From [Eubacterium] saphenum (lineage in GTDB: Bacteria; Bacillota; Clostridia; Peptostreptococcales; Anaerovoracaceae), in the NCBI GenBank assembly GCA_004555725.1, contig SFHC01000005.1, positions 52,505 to 116,504 of the forward strand: DNA of 64,000 nt. The letters are read 5' to 3'. Below the pieces are notes generated by a model that did not search any database, was not told the origin of the DNA, and saw only the letters and a list, made by a program, of their open reading frames with translations. Shown here piece by piece: positions 25,315 to 34,479 of the stretch. The translations under genes were made by a program, and so were the position numbers. Within the stretch, counting starts at the first letter, position 1, and the number at the start of each line of letters is the position of its first letter.

Positions 25315-27333
25315 ATGAGCAGGCAGTATGTAAACCTGATTCTGGACCAGAACAGCTGGCACACTGATGCGCTGTTCACCTACGCGGCTGATGAAAGCGT
25401 GCAGGTCGGCAGCCTTGTTCAGGTTCCTTTTGGCAAAGGGAACCGGAGCAAGCGCGCACTGGTCACAGAAACAGGTGTACAGCCGTCTTCTGATCTTGAT
25501 CCGTCAAAAATCAAGGCCGTCTCTTCTGTGGATCCGGAAATCTGCCTGAATGAAGAAATGGTTCAAACCATGCAGTGGATGCGACAGCGGTACGGTATAA
25601 AGTACTACGACGCGCTCCACTGTTTTATTCCGCCCGGAAAACCAGCGCGTCCCGGAAAGTCCAAGCGTCCGTACGCAGGGACAAAAGGAGAGGTGCAGGA
25701 AGTTCAGGCGCTGACGGATGAACAGGCAGCTGCGGTCGGAAAAATTGAGGCTTCTTTAGACCAGGAGAAGGGTGAGATTTTCCTCCTTCACGGAGTCACC
25801 AGCAGCGGAAAAACAGAAGTCTATATGCGCGTGATCCGGCATGCACTGGACATGGGAAAAACAGCAGTGTTTCTGGTTCCGGAAATTGCACTGACCGAAC
25901 AGATTGTCCGACGCCTGCTTGGACGTTTTGACCGGGAAGATATTGCGGTTCTTCACAGCAAGCTGACCAGAAGAGAGCGGTTTGACGAATGGATGCGCCT
26001 TCGGACAGGAAAGGCGAGAATCGCGGTCGGAGCCCGAATCGGTGTGTTTGCGCCGCTGGACAACATCGGGGTTATGATTCTGGATGAAGAGCATGAGTCA
26101 ACCTATAAGTCGGACCAGACGCCCAAGTATGAGACCGTAGACGTAGCCGTCAAAAGGCTGATGCATACCAGGGGCGTTTTGGTTCTGGGAAGCGCCACAC
26201 CTTCTGTAGTGTCCTATGAACGTGCAAGAGAAGGCCTGTATACGCTGATTGAACTGAAGCACCGGTATAACCGGACGCCGCTTCCTGAGGTGGAAATGGT
26301 CGACATGCGGACGGAGCTTCGCTCAGGGAATACCGGTATTTTCAGCCGCCGGCTTGTCTCTGCCATGCAGCAGACGCTGGGGGCTGGAAGACAGGCGATC
26401 CTGTTTCAGAACCGCCGCGGCTATTCGACGTTCATTTCATGCCGAGACTGCGGTGAGGCGCTGCGGTGCCCGGACTGCGGGATTTCACTGGTCTACCATA
26501 AGCGAGAGAATGCGGCGGTCTGCCATTACTGCGGGCGGCGTTTTCCGCTGCCGGAGAAATGTCCTTCGTGCGGGAGCCGGAGAATCAAGTATTTTGGTGT
26601 CGGGACGGAGCAGGTTGAAGAAATGGCAAAAAAGCAGTTTCCAGACTGCAGGACTGAACGGCTGGATTTGGATACGGCAAAGAACAGGACAGAAATTAAC
26701 AGGATCATCCGGAGTTTTTCTAAAGGTGAGACAAAGATCCTGATCGGCACACAGCTGATCGCCAAGGGACTGGACTTTCGCAATGTCGGACTGGTCGGCG
26801 TGATTTCTGCAGATGTCAGCCTGAACATCCCGGACTATCGGTCGACAGAGCGAACCTTTCAGCTGGTCACACAGGTGGCGGGGCGCGCGGGAAGAGGCGA
26901 AAAACAGGGACTTGTCATTGTACAGTCGTACACGCCGGATAATTTTGCTCTGCAGGCAGCTGCGGCGCATGATTATATGAGCTTTTTCAGGCAGGAGATT
27001 CTCATTCGCAAGTTCATGGAGTATCCTCCGTTTACCGATCTGATTATTGCTGCGTTTACTTCTGAAGAAGAACAGACGGCAATGGAGATGGCAGGGCGGT
27101 GCAAGGCATATCTGGAAAAGACCGGACTGCCAAATTCAGAGAAGATCCTGATGCCGCGCCTGAGCATGAATTTTAAGGGTAAGGACAGTTTTCGCTTCCA
27201 TATTATGGTAAAGGCGCCGAGGGGAAGCAGAAATAAATATATCTACTATCTGCGGTATTTCAATCAGAAACTGCTGAAACAGAAAGCGGACTGTACAATG
27301 CTGATTGATGTCAATTCGTACAGTTCTTATTAA
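25315..27333 (+). CDS. priA: Primosomal protein N' (replication restart helicase PriA)
   Basis: 3'-5' DNA helicase that reloads the replisome at stalled forks. 672 residues, at the short end for PriA (about 670-800). The N-terminal 3'-DNA-binding domain covers about residues 1-100; Walker A is in GVTSSGKTEVYM near residue 158, the DEEH box in ILDEEHESTYKS, and the zinc-binding insert has four CxxC pairs (CRDC, CPDC, CHYC, CPSC) at about 375-425; GTQLIAKGLDF and QVAGRAGRG are helicase motifs V and VI. It opens the conserved priA-def-fmt-rsmB cluster and begins two bases after asnA without a clear RBS, which suggests coupling. Confidence 0.97.
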   Translation: MSRQYVNLILDQNSWHTDALFTYAADESVQVGSLVQVPFGKGNRSKRALVTETGVQPSSDLDPSKIKAVSSVDPEICLNEEMVQTMQWMRQRYGIKYYDALHCFIPPGKPARPGKSKRPYAGTKGEVQEVQALTDEQAAAVGKIEASLDQEKGEIFLLHGVTSSGKTEVYMRVIRHALDMGKTAVFLVPEIALTEQIVRRLLGRFDREDIAVLHSKLTRRERFDEWMRLRTGKARIAVGARIGVFAPLDNIGVMILDEEHESTYKSDQTPKYETVDVAVKRLMHTRGVLVLGSATPSVVSYERAREGLYTLIELKHRYNRTPLPEVEMVDMRTELRSGNTGIFSRRLVSAMQQTLGAGRQAILFQNRRGYSTFISCRDCGEALRCPDCGISLVYHKRENAAVCHYCGRRFPLPEKCPSCGSRRIKYFGVGTEQVEEMAKKQFPDCRTERLDLDTAKNRTEINRIIRSFSKGETKILIGTQLIAKGLDFRNVGLVGVISADVSLNIPDYRSTERTFQLVTQVAGRAGRGEKQGLVIVQSYTPDNFALQAAAAHDYMSFFRQEILIRKFMEYPPFTDLIIAAFTSEEEQTAMEMAGRCKAYLEKTGLPNSEKILMPRLSMNFKGKDSFRFHIMVKAPRGSRNKYIYYLRYFNQKLLKQKADCTMLIDVNSYSSY

Positions 27334-27397
27334 TCAGCGCTTGGTGCGGGTATACATAAACCGACGTTAAAGATAGTAAAAGGAAGAGGGAAGAAAT

Positions 27398-27895
27398 ATG
27401 GCACTGAGAAATGTAGTAAAACAGGGAGATCCGATTTTGAGCAAACACTGCAGGGAGGTTCCGAAGGTGAATGATCATATCCGGATGATCCTGACTGATA
27501 TGCTGGAGACGATGCGGCAGAGCGAGGGCGTCGGCATTGCCGGCCCGCAGGTCGGCATTCTGCGCCGCATGTTTGTTGCGGAGCCGGAGCCTGGCCGCGT
27601 TTACTATATGGTAAACCCGGAAATCACGGAGATGTCTGGCGAGCAGGAATGCACAGAAGGCTGTCTGAGCGTGCCGGGACTGTTCGGAACGGTGAAACGT
27701 CCGGAGAAGATCCATATCAAGGCGCTTGATTTTGACGGGAATCCGGTCGAGTATGATTTTGAAGGATTTGATGCAGATGTCATGTGCCATGAATATGACC
27801 ATCTGGATGGCATCATGTTCACAGATAAGGCCGAAGAAGTTCATTCTGTGGAAGAGGAAGCAGAGCGAAGAGCTGAGGAAGAAGAGGCAGAGTAA
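27398..27895 (+). CDS. def: Peptide deformylase
   Basis: Removes the formyl group from nascent proteins. 165 residues with the three metal-site motifs: GVGIAGPQVGI (the usual GxGxAAPQ with Ala to Gly), EGCLSVPG (metal Cys) and HEYDHLDG (metal His pair and catalytic Glu). The C-terminus is a highly acidic tail rich in Glu. The stop overlaps the fmt start by one base (TAATG), so formylation and deformylation genes are translationally coupled. Confidence 0.97.
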   Translation: MALRNVVKQGDPILSKHCREVPKVNDHIRMILTDMLETMRQSEGVGIAGPQVGILRRMFVAEPEPGRVYYMVNPEITEMSGEQECTEGCLSVPGLFGTVKRPEKIHIKALDFDGNPVEYDFEGFDADVMCHEYDHLDGIMFTDKAEEVHSVEEEAERRAEEEEAE

Positions 27896-28836
27896 TGAAG
27901 ATTGTTTTTATGGGAACACCGGATTTTGCGGTTCCTGTTCTTCATGCGCTTGCCGATGCCGGTTATGAGATCGGGTATGCGGTCACGCAGCCGGACCGCA
28001 GGAGAAACCGCGGAAAGGTGACATTTTCTCCGGTTAAAGAAGCGGCGCTGGAACTTGGGATTCCGGTTCTGCAGCCGGAAAAACTGAAGGATGACGAGGA
28101 TGTCAAGCAGAAGATAAAAGACTATGCTCCGGATGCGCTGATTGTGGTAGCGTACGGACAGATCCTGAAACAGGATGTGCTGGATATTCCAAAGCTTGGT
28201 TGTTTTAATGTGCACGGCTCGCTCCTTCCGAAGCTGAGAGGAGCTTCTCCGGTGCAGCATGCGATTCTTCAGGGAATGGAGAAGACCGGCGTCACCATCA
28301 TGAAAATCGGACCGGGACTGGATGACGGCGATATGATCAGCAAGGCGGAGACGCCGGTGGATCACAAGAATTTTCAGCAGCTTTTTGATGAGCTTGCGCA
28401 GATGGGTGCAGAGCTTCTGATAAAAACGCTTCCTGAGATCGAACAGGGAACGGCGGTTTACACACCGCAGAATGACGCGGATGCAACCAAATGCGGAATT
28501 ATCCGCAAGCAGGACGGCTTTACGGGGTTTCAGCAGGATCCTGTTGAAGTGGAACGAAAAATCCGCGCATTTGATCCTTGGCCGGGTGTGTTTTGTCAGA
28601 AGGGGAAAGACCGCATCAAGCTGTGGAAGGCAGAGGCGATTGACCGGAGCGCAGGCGCTGAGGACGGAACCCTGCTGGGAGCATCGGATGACGGGATCGA
28701 TATTGCCTGCGGAGGAAAAATTCTGCGCGTTCTGGAGCTGCAGATGCCGGGAAAAAAACGCGTCCGTGCGGCCGCATTTCTCAGAGGCCATGCGGTAGAG
28801 CCGGGATCCAGACTGAATACAGAGCTGGAGAAGTAG
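27895..28836 (+). CDS. fmt: Methionyl-tRNA formyltransferase
   Basis: Formylates initiator Met-tRNA with 10-formyltetrahydrofolate. 313 residues with GTPDFAVPVL at the N-terminus, the catalytic and folate-binding block NVHGSLLPKLRGASPVQHAI, and GDMISKAETP. The C-terminal tRNA-binding domain is complete. Starts on the stop codon of def. Confidence 0.97.
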   Translation: MKIVFMGTPDFAVPVLHALADAGYEIGYAVTQPDRRRNRGKVTFSPVKEAALELGIPVLQPEKLKDDEDVKQKIKDYAPDALIVVAYGQILKQDVLDIPKLGCFNVHGSLLPKLRGASPVQHAILQGMEKTGVTIMKIGPGLDDGDMISKAETPVDHKNFQQLFDELAQMGAELLIKTLPEIEQGTAVYTPQNDADATKCGIIRKQDGFTGFQQDPVEVERKIRAFDPWPGVFCQKGKDRIKLWKAEAIDRSAGAEDGTLLGASDDGIDIACGGKILRVLELQMPGKKRVRAAAFLRGHAVEPGSRLNTELEK

Positions 28837-28866
28837 TGCTGCGCAGGAGCTGTGTGGGAGAAGAAC

Positions 28867-29331
28867 ATGGAAACAATGACAAATGAACAGTTTGCAAAAG
28901 AAATAAAGAAGGCAGTCAATATCAATAAAGTGATTAAACCGGGGCGGCTGAACGCCCTGCTGGATTTAAAATTCTTAGACTGTGATATCGAAAAGAAGAG
29001 TGCGGGATTTTTGTTTGAGCCGAAGCAATGGTGTCTGAATCCATATGACGGTGTGCACGGAGGCGCGATTGCCTCAATTTTCGATTATGCAGGCGGACTG
29101 CTGAGTCTTGTGGTCGGGCGGCATTTTGTCACGACAACGAGCCTTGCAACGTCATATCTGCGTCCGATGGACGGAGAGAAGTTCCGCGTGGAAGTTGAAC
29201 TTACACATATCGGCCGCCGCATGAGCAATATGATCGGAAGAATATATGATATGGAAGACAATAAACTCTGCGCAACTGCAGAAATTAATTATCTGATCAC
29301 GGAAAATAAGGCGATGGGCCTTCAGAACTGA
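28867..29331 (+). CDS. PaaI-type hotdog thioesterase
   Basis: A 154-residue hotdog-fold protein of the PaaI/YigI acyl-CoA thioesterase group, with NPYDGVHGGAIASIFDYAGGLL (the HGG motif and catalytic acid region) and TTTSLATSYLRP. It would hydrolyse an acyl-CoA of unknown nature. The ATG at 28867 has GGGAGAAG upstream; a GTG at 28852 is less likely. It lies between fmt and rsmB, which are usually adjacent or separated by a zinc peptidase gene in Firmicutes, and is followed by a terminator, so it ends the priA-def-fmt transcript. Confidence 0.85.
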   Translation: METMTNEQFAKEIKKAVNINKVIKPGRLNALLDLKFLDCDIEKKSAGFLFEPKQWCLNPYDGVHGGAIASIFDYAGGLLSLVVGRHFVTTTSLATSYLRPMDGEKFRVEVELTHIGRRMSNMIGRIYDMEDNKLCATAEINYLITENKAMGLQN

Positions 29332-29413
29332 TCGAGTCAACTCTGACATCAAAATCCTGAAGATCATTTTAGAAACATGAGGGAAATCTAAAAAATTATA
29401 AATAATCGGGATC

Positions 29414-29449
29414 TGGCTGGTCAAAATACATTAGACCAGCCATTTTTTC
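29414..29449 (+). terminator. Terminator of the priA-def-fmt transcript
   Basis: Perfect 9-base stem TGGCTGGTC/GACCAGCCA followed by TTTTTT. It directly abuts the rsmB promoter. Confidence 0.9.
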
Positions 29450-29458
29450 TGCTATAAT
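29431..29458 (+). promoter_or_regulatory. Promoter of the rsmB-prpC-prkC-rsgA cluster
   Basis: TTAGAC (29431-29436), 16-base spacer, and extended -10 TGCTATAAT (29450-29458). It overlaps the terminator stem, so the hairpin and the promoter share bases. Confidence 0.5.
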
Positions 29459-29491
29459 AATCAAATAGGGATAAATGAGACAGGAGCAAGA

Positions 29492-30796
29492 ATGGACAGA
29501 AACCGTAAAGCAGCATATCAGACACTCATTCGGGTGATCCGGGATCACGCATATGTGAATATTGAAGCCGGGCGGCAGATTGATCGTTGTAAGGCGGATT
29601 CGCCGGCGTTTACCAGGGAACTCGTCTACGGGACTATGCAGCACTGGCTGTATCTGGATTATCTTCTGGAGCAGCTGGTCAGCCGCGGGTATCGGAAACT
29701 GAAGCCGCAGGTTAATGTGCTTCTTCATATGGGCGCTTATCAGATTCTGTTTATGGATTCGGTTCCGGATTATGCGGCGGTGAACGGATGTGCGGAGATG
29801 GCTTCTGCTGTATGCCGTCCTCAGAAGGGATTTGTGAATGCGGTTCTTCGAAATCTGATTCGAAAAAAGGATACGCTGAAGCAGCCGGAATCAGAGAAGG
29901 ATACTGTTCGCGCTCTGTCCGCGCGTTATTCTGCTGATCCGTGGATTGTTCGTCTGTGGATTCGGCAGCGCGGTGAGGAGGAGGCGAAAGCCCTCCTCCG
30001 GGCGCAGGAGGATGCGCCGCCGCTCTGCATCACGGTGAATACACGGAAAGCAGATGCGGAGACACTGAAAAATGCACTTGAAAGGAAGAATTTTACTATT
30101 CAGAGTGCAGAGGTCCGCGGACTGTCGGATGCTCTTCCTGTGCTTGCCGTTAAGGGAAGCGGCCTGATGGATGCGGATGAATTCTGCGACGGTCTGTTTT
30201 ATGTACAGGATCCGGCTTCTGCGGCGGCTGTCTCAGCCCTGGCGCCTCAGCCTGGAAATATGGTGATTGATGTCTGCGGCGCGCCGGGAGGAAAGTCCAT
30301 GGCAGCTGCGATCATGATGAATGATCAGGGAAAAATCCTGACCTTTGATTACTATTCACAGAAACTGAGTCTGATCCGCTCTCAGGCAAAGCGTCTCGGA
30401 CTGTCCTGTATTGAAGCAGCGCAGCGGGATGCGCTGTCTGAACCAGGCAGCCTGAAGGAACAGGCAGACGCAGTCATCTGTGATGTGCCGTGCACAGGTC
30501 TGGGCGTATTAAGAAGAAAACCGGAAATTCGCTTTCGAAAACTGGAAGATGACGGGAAAGAACTGGCGAAAAAACAGATTGCCATTCTGAACGCATCTTC
30601 GGAACTGGTAAAACCGGGCGGCAGAATCATGTACAGTACTTGTACGATCAATCGCATAGAGAATGAAGAAGTAATAGAAGCGTTTCTCCGTCAGAAGGGA
30701 AGCCGGTTCCAGAAAGAAACGGAACGGCAGCTCCTACCCGGTCTTGATGGAACAGATGGTTTTTATTTCTGCGTAATGAGGAGGAAAACAGTTTAG
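29492..30796 (+). CDS. rsmB: 16S rRNA (cytosine967-C5)-methyltransferase RsmB
   Basis: S-adenosylmethionine-dependent methylation of a 16S rRNA cytosine. 434 residues: an N-terminal NusB-like RNA-binding domain (about 1-140) and a Rossmann methyltransferase domain with VCGAPGGKSMA as the SAM motif and two catalytic cysteines in DVPCTGLGVLRR and YSTCTINRIENE. AGGAG stands before the ATG. In Bacillus the next gene is rlmN; here prpC follows after one base. Confidence 0.96.
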   Translation: MDRNRKAAYQTLIRVIRDHAYVNIEAGRQIDRCKADSPAFTRELVYGTMQHWLYLDYLLEQLVSRGYRKLKPQVNVLLHMGAYQILFMDSVPDYAAVNGCAEMASAVCRPQKGFVNAVLRNLIRKKDTLKQPESEKDTVRALSARYSADPWIVRLWIRQRGEEEAKALLRAQEDAPPLCITVNTRKADAETLKNALERKNFTIQSAEVRGLSDALPVLAVKGSGLMDADEFCDGLFYVQDPASAAAVSALAPQPGNMVIDVCGAPGGKSMAAAIMMNDQGKILTFDYYSQKLSLIRSQAKRLGLSCIEAAQRDALSEPGSLKEQADAVICDVPCTGLGVLRRKPEIRFRKLEDDGKELAKKQIAILNASSELVKPGGRIMYSTCTINRIENEEVIEAFLRQKGSRFQKETERQLLPGLDGTDGFYFCVMRRKTV

Positions 30797-30797
30797 T

Positions 30798-31544
30798 ATG
30801 GAAGTTGCATCCAAGACGGATCAGGGGAAGAAAAGAGATCATAATGAAGATGCCTGCGGTCTGATGCCGGTTTACCGTGTCTATATGGTGGCCGATGGAG
30901 TCGGCGGCAGCAATGCCGGAGAGATTGCCAGTAAATCTGCGATTCAGGGAATCGCCAGATATATTCAGACACATGCCATGGAAGGAGTCTCCAACATTTC
31001 AGAAGTAAAACGTTACTTCAGCGCCTGTTTTGATCAGGTGAATGGAGAGATCCTGGAGCTGATGAGCGAAAAACCGGAAACGGACGGCATGGCGACAACC
31101 ATCGCGCTGGCATACATTACAGGCGGAAGTCTGTATGCGATGAATATCGGCGACAGCAGAGTATACCTGTATCGGGACGGAAGTCTCCGGCAGATTACGG
31201 TGGATCACACCTATGTGAACCAGCTGCTGAAAGCCGGAGTCATTACCGCGGGAGAAGCCGCCGTGCATGAAAAGCGTCATGTGATCATGCGTGCGGTCGG
31301 AGCTGATGATAAGGTCCGCGCCGACTATTATCAGGCCGATCTGCAGGAGGGCGATGTTATCGTTCTGACCACAGACGGACTGCACGGGGAAATCGGAAGC
31401 GGCGGAATCCGGGAAGAACTGGATAAACACAATACCATGAAGGAAACCTGTGATCATCTGGTGCAGCGTGCGAATGAACGGGGCGGCCACGATAACATCA
31501 CAGTTATTTGCATAAAAATAACGGAGGGAGACCTGGATGAGTAA
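30798..31544 (+). CDS. prpC: PP2C-family protein phosphatase (Stp/PrpC)
   Basis: Mn-dependent Ser/Thr phosphatase that reverses the kinase encoded next. 248 residues with the PP2C metal-binding motifs RDHNEDACG, VADGVGGSNAGEIAS, MNIGDSRVYLYR, LTTDGLHGE and HDNITVICI. It begins one base after rsmB and overlaps the kinase gene by eight bases, so kinase and phosphatase are co-translated. Confidence 0.96.
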   Translation: MEVASKTDQGKKRDHNEDACGLMPVYRVYMVADGVGGSNAGEIASKSAIQGIARYIQTHAMEGVSNISEVKRYFSACFDQVNGEILELMSEKPETDGMATTIALAYITGGSLYAMNIGDSRVYLYRDGSLRQITVDHTYVNQLLKAGVITAGEAAVHEKRHVIMRAVGADDKVRADYYQADLQEGDVIVLTTDGLHGEIGSGGIREELDKHNTMKETCDHLVQRANERGGHDNITVICIKITEGDLDE

Positions 31545-33435
31545 ATTATTAGTCGGCAGATACGAGCTGGTAGAAAAAATCGGAGAAGGCGGAATGGCTG
31601 TCGTCTATAAGGCGAAGGACCGTCTTCTGAACCGCTATGTCGCAGTGAAGATTCTCAGACCGGAGTGTACCAAGGACGCGCAGTTCGTGGACAGTTTCCG
31701 CGCAGAGTCCCAGGCGGCGGCCGGTCTGCAGCACCCGAACATTATCAGCGTATACGATGTAGGAAGAGAAGGAAATATCCATTTCATCGTCATGGAGCTG
31801 ATTGAGGGAAAGTCCCTGAGCGAGATCATTAAAGAACAGGCGCCAATGGATTACCGGGAAGTCGTGCGTATTACCAGGCAGGTTGCTTCCGCTCTGAGCG
31901 TCGCACATAAACATAATATCATCCACAGGGACATCAAGCCGCATAATATCATGATGACCTCCGACGGAATGGCCAAGCTGGGAGATTTCGGAATCGCGAA
32001 AGCGCTCAGTGATTCCACTATGGAGGAAACAAGCAAGATCATCGGATCCGTCCACTACATTTCTCCGGAACAGGCGAGAGGCGCATACGTTGACGAACGC
32101 TCCGACATCTATTCCCTTGGCATTGTAATGTATGAGATGCTGACGGGGCGGGTGCCTTTTGACGGAGACACTCCGGTTCAGGTTGCGCTGATGCATATTA
32201 ATGATGACATCACTCCACCTTCAGAACTGGTGCCGGGAATTCCGCCGGCGCTGGAGAAAGTCGTGATGAAAGCGACGGATAAATTCCAGACCAATCGCTA
32301 TGCCAGCGCGGACGATATGCTGAAGGACCTTGACAGCATTGAATATGTCAGCAATGTCATGGGCAGAAACGCGTTTGCCGATCAGACGGATCAGCCGGAG
32401 GTGAGGAAGCCTCGCCCTGCTGAGAAGGCGGAGGAGCGGACGCCGGCGTATTCAACAAAAAAGACGCGCAAGGGGCTTTCTCCTAAGGCACGGCGGACAC
32501 TGACCGCCGCCGTTCTGATTGCGCTGCTTGCAGTGATCGGCGCCGTAGCTCTGCCAAAGCTGCTGAACAGCAAAACTGTCGCTGTGCCAAATGTCACGGA
32601 CATGAGTTACGCGCAGGCGAAGACGACGCTGACAGACCGCGGGCTGAAAATCAAGAAGGGCACGTCAATAGCGAGCGATGATGTGGAAAAAGGCAAGGTT
32701 GCCGCCCAGGATCCGTCTGCAGGAGACCAGGTCAAGAAAGGAACCACCGTAACCGTCAATCTGAGCAAAGGTGATTCAAACGGCGAAGTACCGAATCTTG
32801 TCGGACAGACGTATGACAGCAGCACAAGAGATATTATTGATGCAGCTGGATTTAATTTAGGCGATGTGACGTATGCGTACAGCGATTCCTATGATAAGGG
32901 TGAGATTATGAGCCAGACCCCGTCAGCAGGAAGTAAAGCCGAGGAAGGATCAGATATCGATCTTGTCGTCAGCAAGGGGTCTAAGAGCGATAACAATAAT
33001 AATCAGAATGAGGACGAGGATACGGCAGAGGTTCCGTCTGTAACCGGACTCTCGGTATCTGCAGCGCGTGCGAAACTGGCTGCTGCGGGATTCAGCGTTT
33101 CAGTCGATTATGAAGAAAGCAATGTTACCGCAAGCGGACAGGTTATTTCCCAGTCCGTCTCAGCCGGAAGCAAGGCCAAGAAGGGATCAACGGTTACAAT
33201 TACGGTCAGCAAGAATTCTTCCAGCGATAACAACGGAGGCGGAGATAACAACAACAATAATAATAACAGCGGCGATAATGATAACAGCAACACCAGTGAC
33301 AACGGCGGCAGCACAGAAGGCAATACTGACAGCAGCACCAGCCGATCGTCCGGAAGTGCTTCTTCTGCCCAGTCTTCTCAGACGAGCAGAAATGCTTCTG
33401 CTGCACAGTCGTCCGCATCATCGGATCACGCATAG
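31537..33435 (+). CDS. prkC: PASTA-domain Ser/Thr protein kinase (PrkC/PknB/Stk)
   Basis: Membrane kinase that senses muropeptides or lipid II and controls cell-wall growth. 632 residues: kinase domain (about 10-270) with GEGGMAVVYKA, ATP-binding Lys38, catalytic HRDIKPHN (Asp132) and DFGIAK; a juxtamembrane stretch; one membrane helix (about 325-345, AAVLIALLAVIGAVALP); three PASTA domains (about 347-415, 417-483, 495-560); and a 70-residue tail of Gly, Asn and Ser. The tail is encoded by AAC/AAT-rich trinucleotide runs and probably varies between strains. Partner phosphatase upstream, class A PBP about 2 kb downstream. Confidence 0.97.
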   Translation: MSKLLVGRYELVEKIGEGGMAVVYKAKDRLLNRYVAVKILRPECTKDAQFVDSFRAESQAAAGLQHPNIISVYDVGREGNIHFIVMELIEGKSLSEIIKEQAPMDYREVVRITRQVASALSVAHKHNIIHRDIKPHNIMMTSDGMAKLGDFGIAKALSDSTMEETSKIIGSVHYISPEQARGAYVDERSDIYSLGIVMYEMLTGRVPFDGDTPVQVALMHINDDITPPSELVPGIPPALEKVVMKATDKFQTNRYASADDMLKDLDSIEYVSNVMGRNAFADQTDQPEVRKPRPAEKAEERTPAYSTKKTRKGLSPKARRTLTAAVLIALLAVIGAVALPKLLNSKTVAVPNVTDMSYAQAKTTLTDRGLKIKKGTSIASDDVEKGKVAAQDPSAGDQVKKGTTVTVNLSKGDSNGEVPNLVGQTYDSSTRDIIDAAGFNLGDVTYAYSDSYDKGEIMSQTPSAGSKAEEGSDIDLVVSKGSKSDNNNNQNEDEDTAEVPSVTGLSVSAARAKLAAAGFSVSVDYEESNVTASGQVISQSVSAGSKAKKGSTVTITVSKNSSSDNNGGGDNNNNNNNSGDNDNSNTSDNGGSTEGNTDSSTSRSSGSASSAQSSQTSRNASAAQSSASSDHA

Positions 33436-33487
33436 ACGTATTCCGATGAGCATCCATGTTTCATAGAAAGGAAGTTCAGCAGTATTC

Positions 33488-34375
33488 ATGAGAGGACGCA
33501 TAGTGAAGGGCATCGGCGGGTTCTATTACGTCAAAACGGAGCAGGGGATCATCCAGACCCGGGGAAGGGGACTGTTTCGAAAGGAAGGAATTACGCCGAT
33601 GGTCGGAGACGAAGTGGACATTTCAATCAGTAAAGAAGACAGCGACGGCGACGGCATGATCCAGAGGATCATGCCGCGCCGCAACGCGTTTCAAAGACCG
33701 CCGGTAGCCAATGTAGACACGGTGGTCATTGTTTTTGCAGCAAAAAAGCCCAAACCGGTATTTGAGATTATTGATAAATTCCTGATTACAGCAGAATCTA
33801 ATCATGCGGAACCGATTCTCTGCATGAATAAATGTGAACTGCTGAAGACGGATAAGCGGGAGGAGATGGAAGGGCGCTACCGAGGGCTGTATCCTTTTTT
33901 TTCAGTCAGCGCCAAGACAGGAGAGGGTCTGGACGAGCTGAAAGAAGCGCTTAAGGGACGACATACGGCTTTTGCTGGGCCGTCAGGCGTCGGAAAATCA
34001 TCGCTGATCAATCTGCTGGTTCCGGACGCAGAGATGGAGACGAGCAGTGTAAGCCAGAAGACCAGAAGGGGGCGGCACACGACACGCCACGTTGAGATTT
34101 TTGATTATCCTCTTGGCGGTCTGATCTTTGACACACCGGGATTTACCTCTTTCGACCTGTCGGGAGTAGAGCCGGAAGACCTTGACCAGTATTACCCGGA
34201 GATGGTACCCTTTATAGGTCACTGCCGCTTTGATAACTGCCGTCACCTGAAAGAACCGGGATGTGCGGTGCGAGAAGCTGTGGAGCGCGGAGATATCCGT
34301 GAGGAGCGTTACCAATCCTATGTCCGCGGTTATCAGGAACTGTCTGAAAAAGCGCAGGACTGGAAAAGAAAGTGA
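33488..34375 (+). CDS. rsgA: Small-subunit ribosome assembly GTPase RsgA
   Basis: Circularly permuted GTPase that releases factors from the maturing 30S subunit. 295 residues: OB-fold N-terminus (about 1-65), G4 motif MNKCEL, then G1 GPSGVGKSSLIN, the switch segment with TRRGRHTTRH, G3 DTPGFTSFDL, and a zinc site CRFDNCRHLKEPGCAV. Follows the kinase gene as in Bacillus. RBS spacing is long (GGAAG 13 bases before ATG). Confidence 0.96.
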   Translation: MRGRIVKGIGGFYYVKTEQGIIQTRGRGLFRKEGITPMVGDEVDISISKEDSDGDGMIQRIMPRRNAFQRPPVANVDTVVIVFAAKKPKPVFEIIDKFLITAESNHAEPILCMNKCELLKTDKREEMEGRYRGLYPFFSVSAKTGEGLDELKEALKGRHTAFAGPSGVGKSSLINLLVPDAEMETSSVSQKTRRGRHTTRHVEIFDYPLGGLIFDTPGFTSFDLSGVEPEDLDQYYPEMVPFIGHCRFDNCRHLKEPGCAVREAVERGDIREERYQSYVRGYQELSEKAQDWKRK

Positions 34376-34479
34376 TAAATAGCTGCCCGGCAGTCCTTGA
34401 AGGACATGCCGAGCCGGTATAAATCCGTTAACGCCTGTTGAAATGAAGTTTATGCATGCAGAAAATGCAGGAGGAGAAT

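Noticed and set aside
33236..33320. Repeat array (CRISPR-like) of AAC/AAT triplets
   Set aside because: It is in-frame low-complexity coding sequence for the kinase tail, without spacers or unit repeats of the right size.
34376..34479. Shortened thiN near rpe
   Set aside because: No thiamine pyrophosphokinase motif is present before or after rpe; the space is too small.
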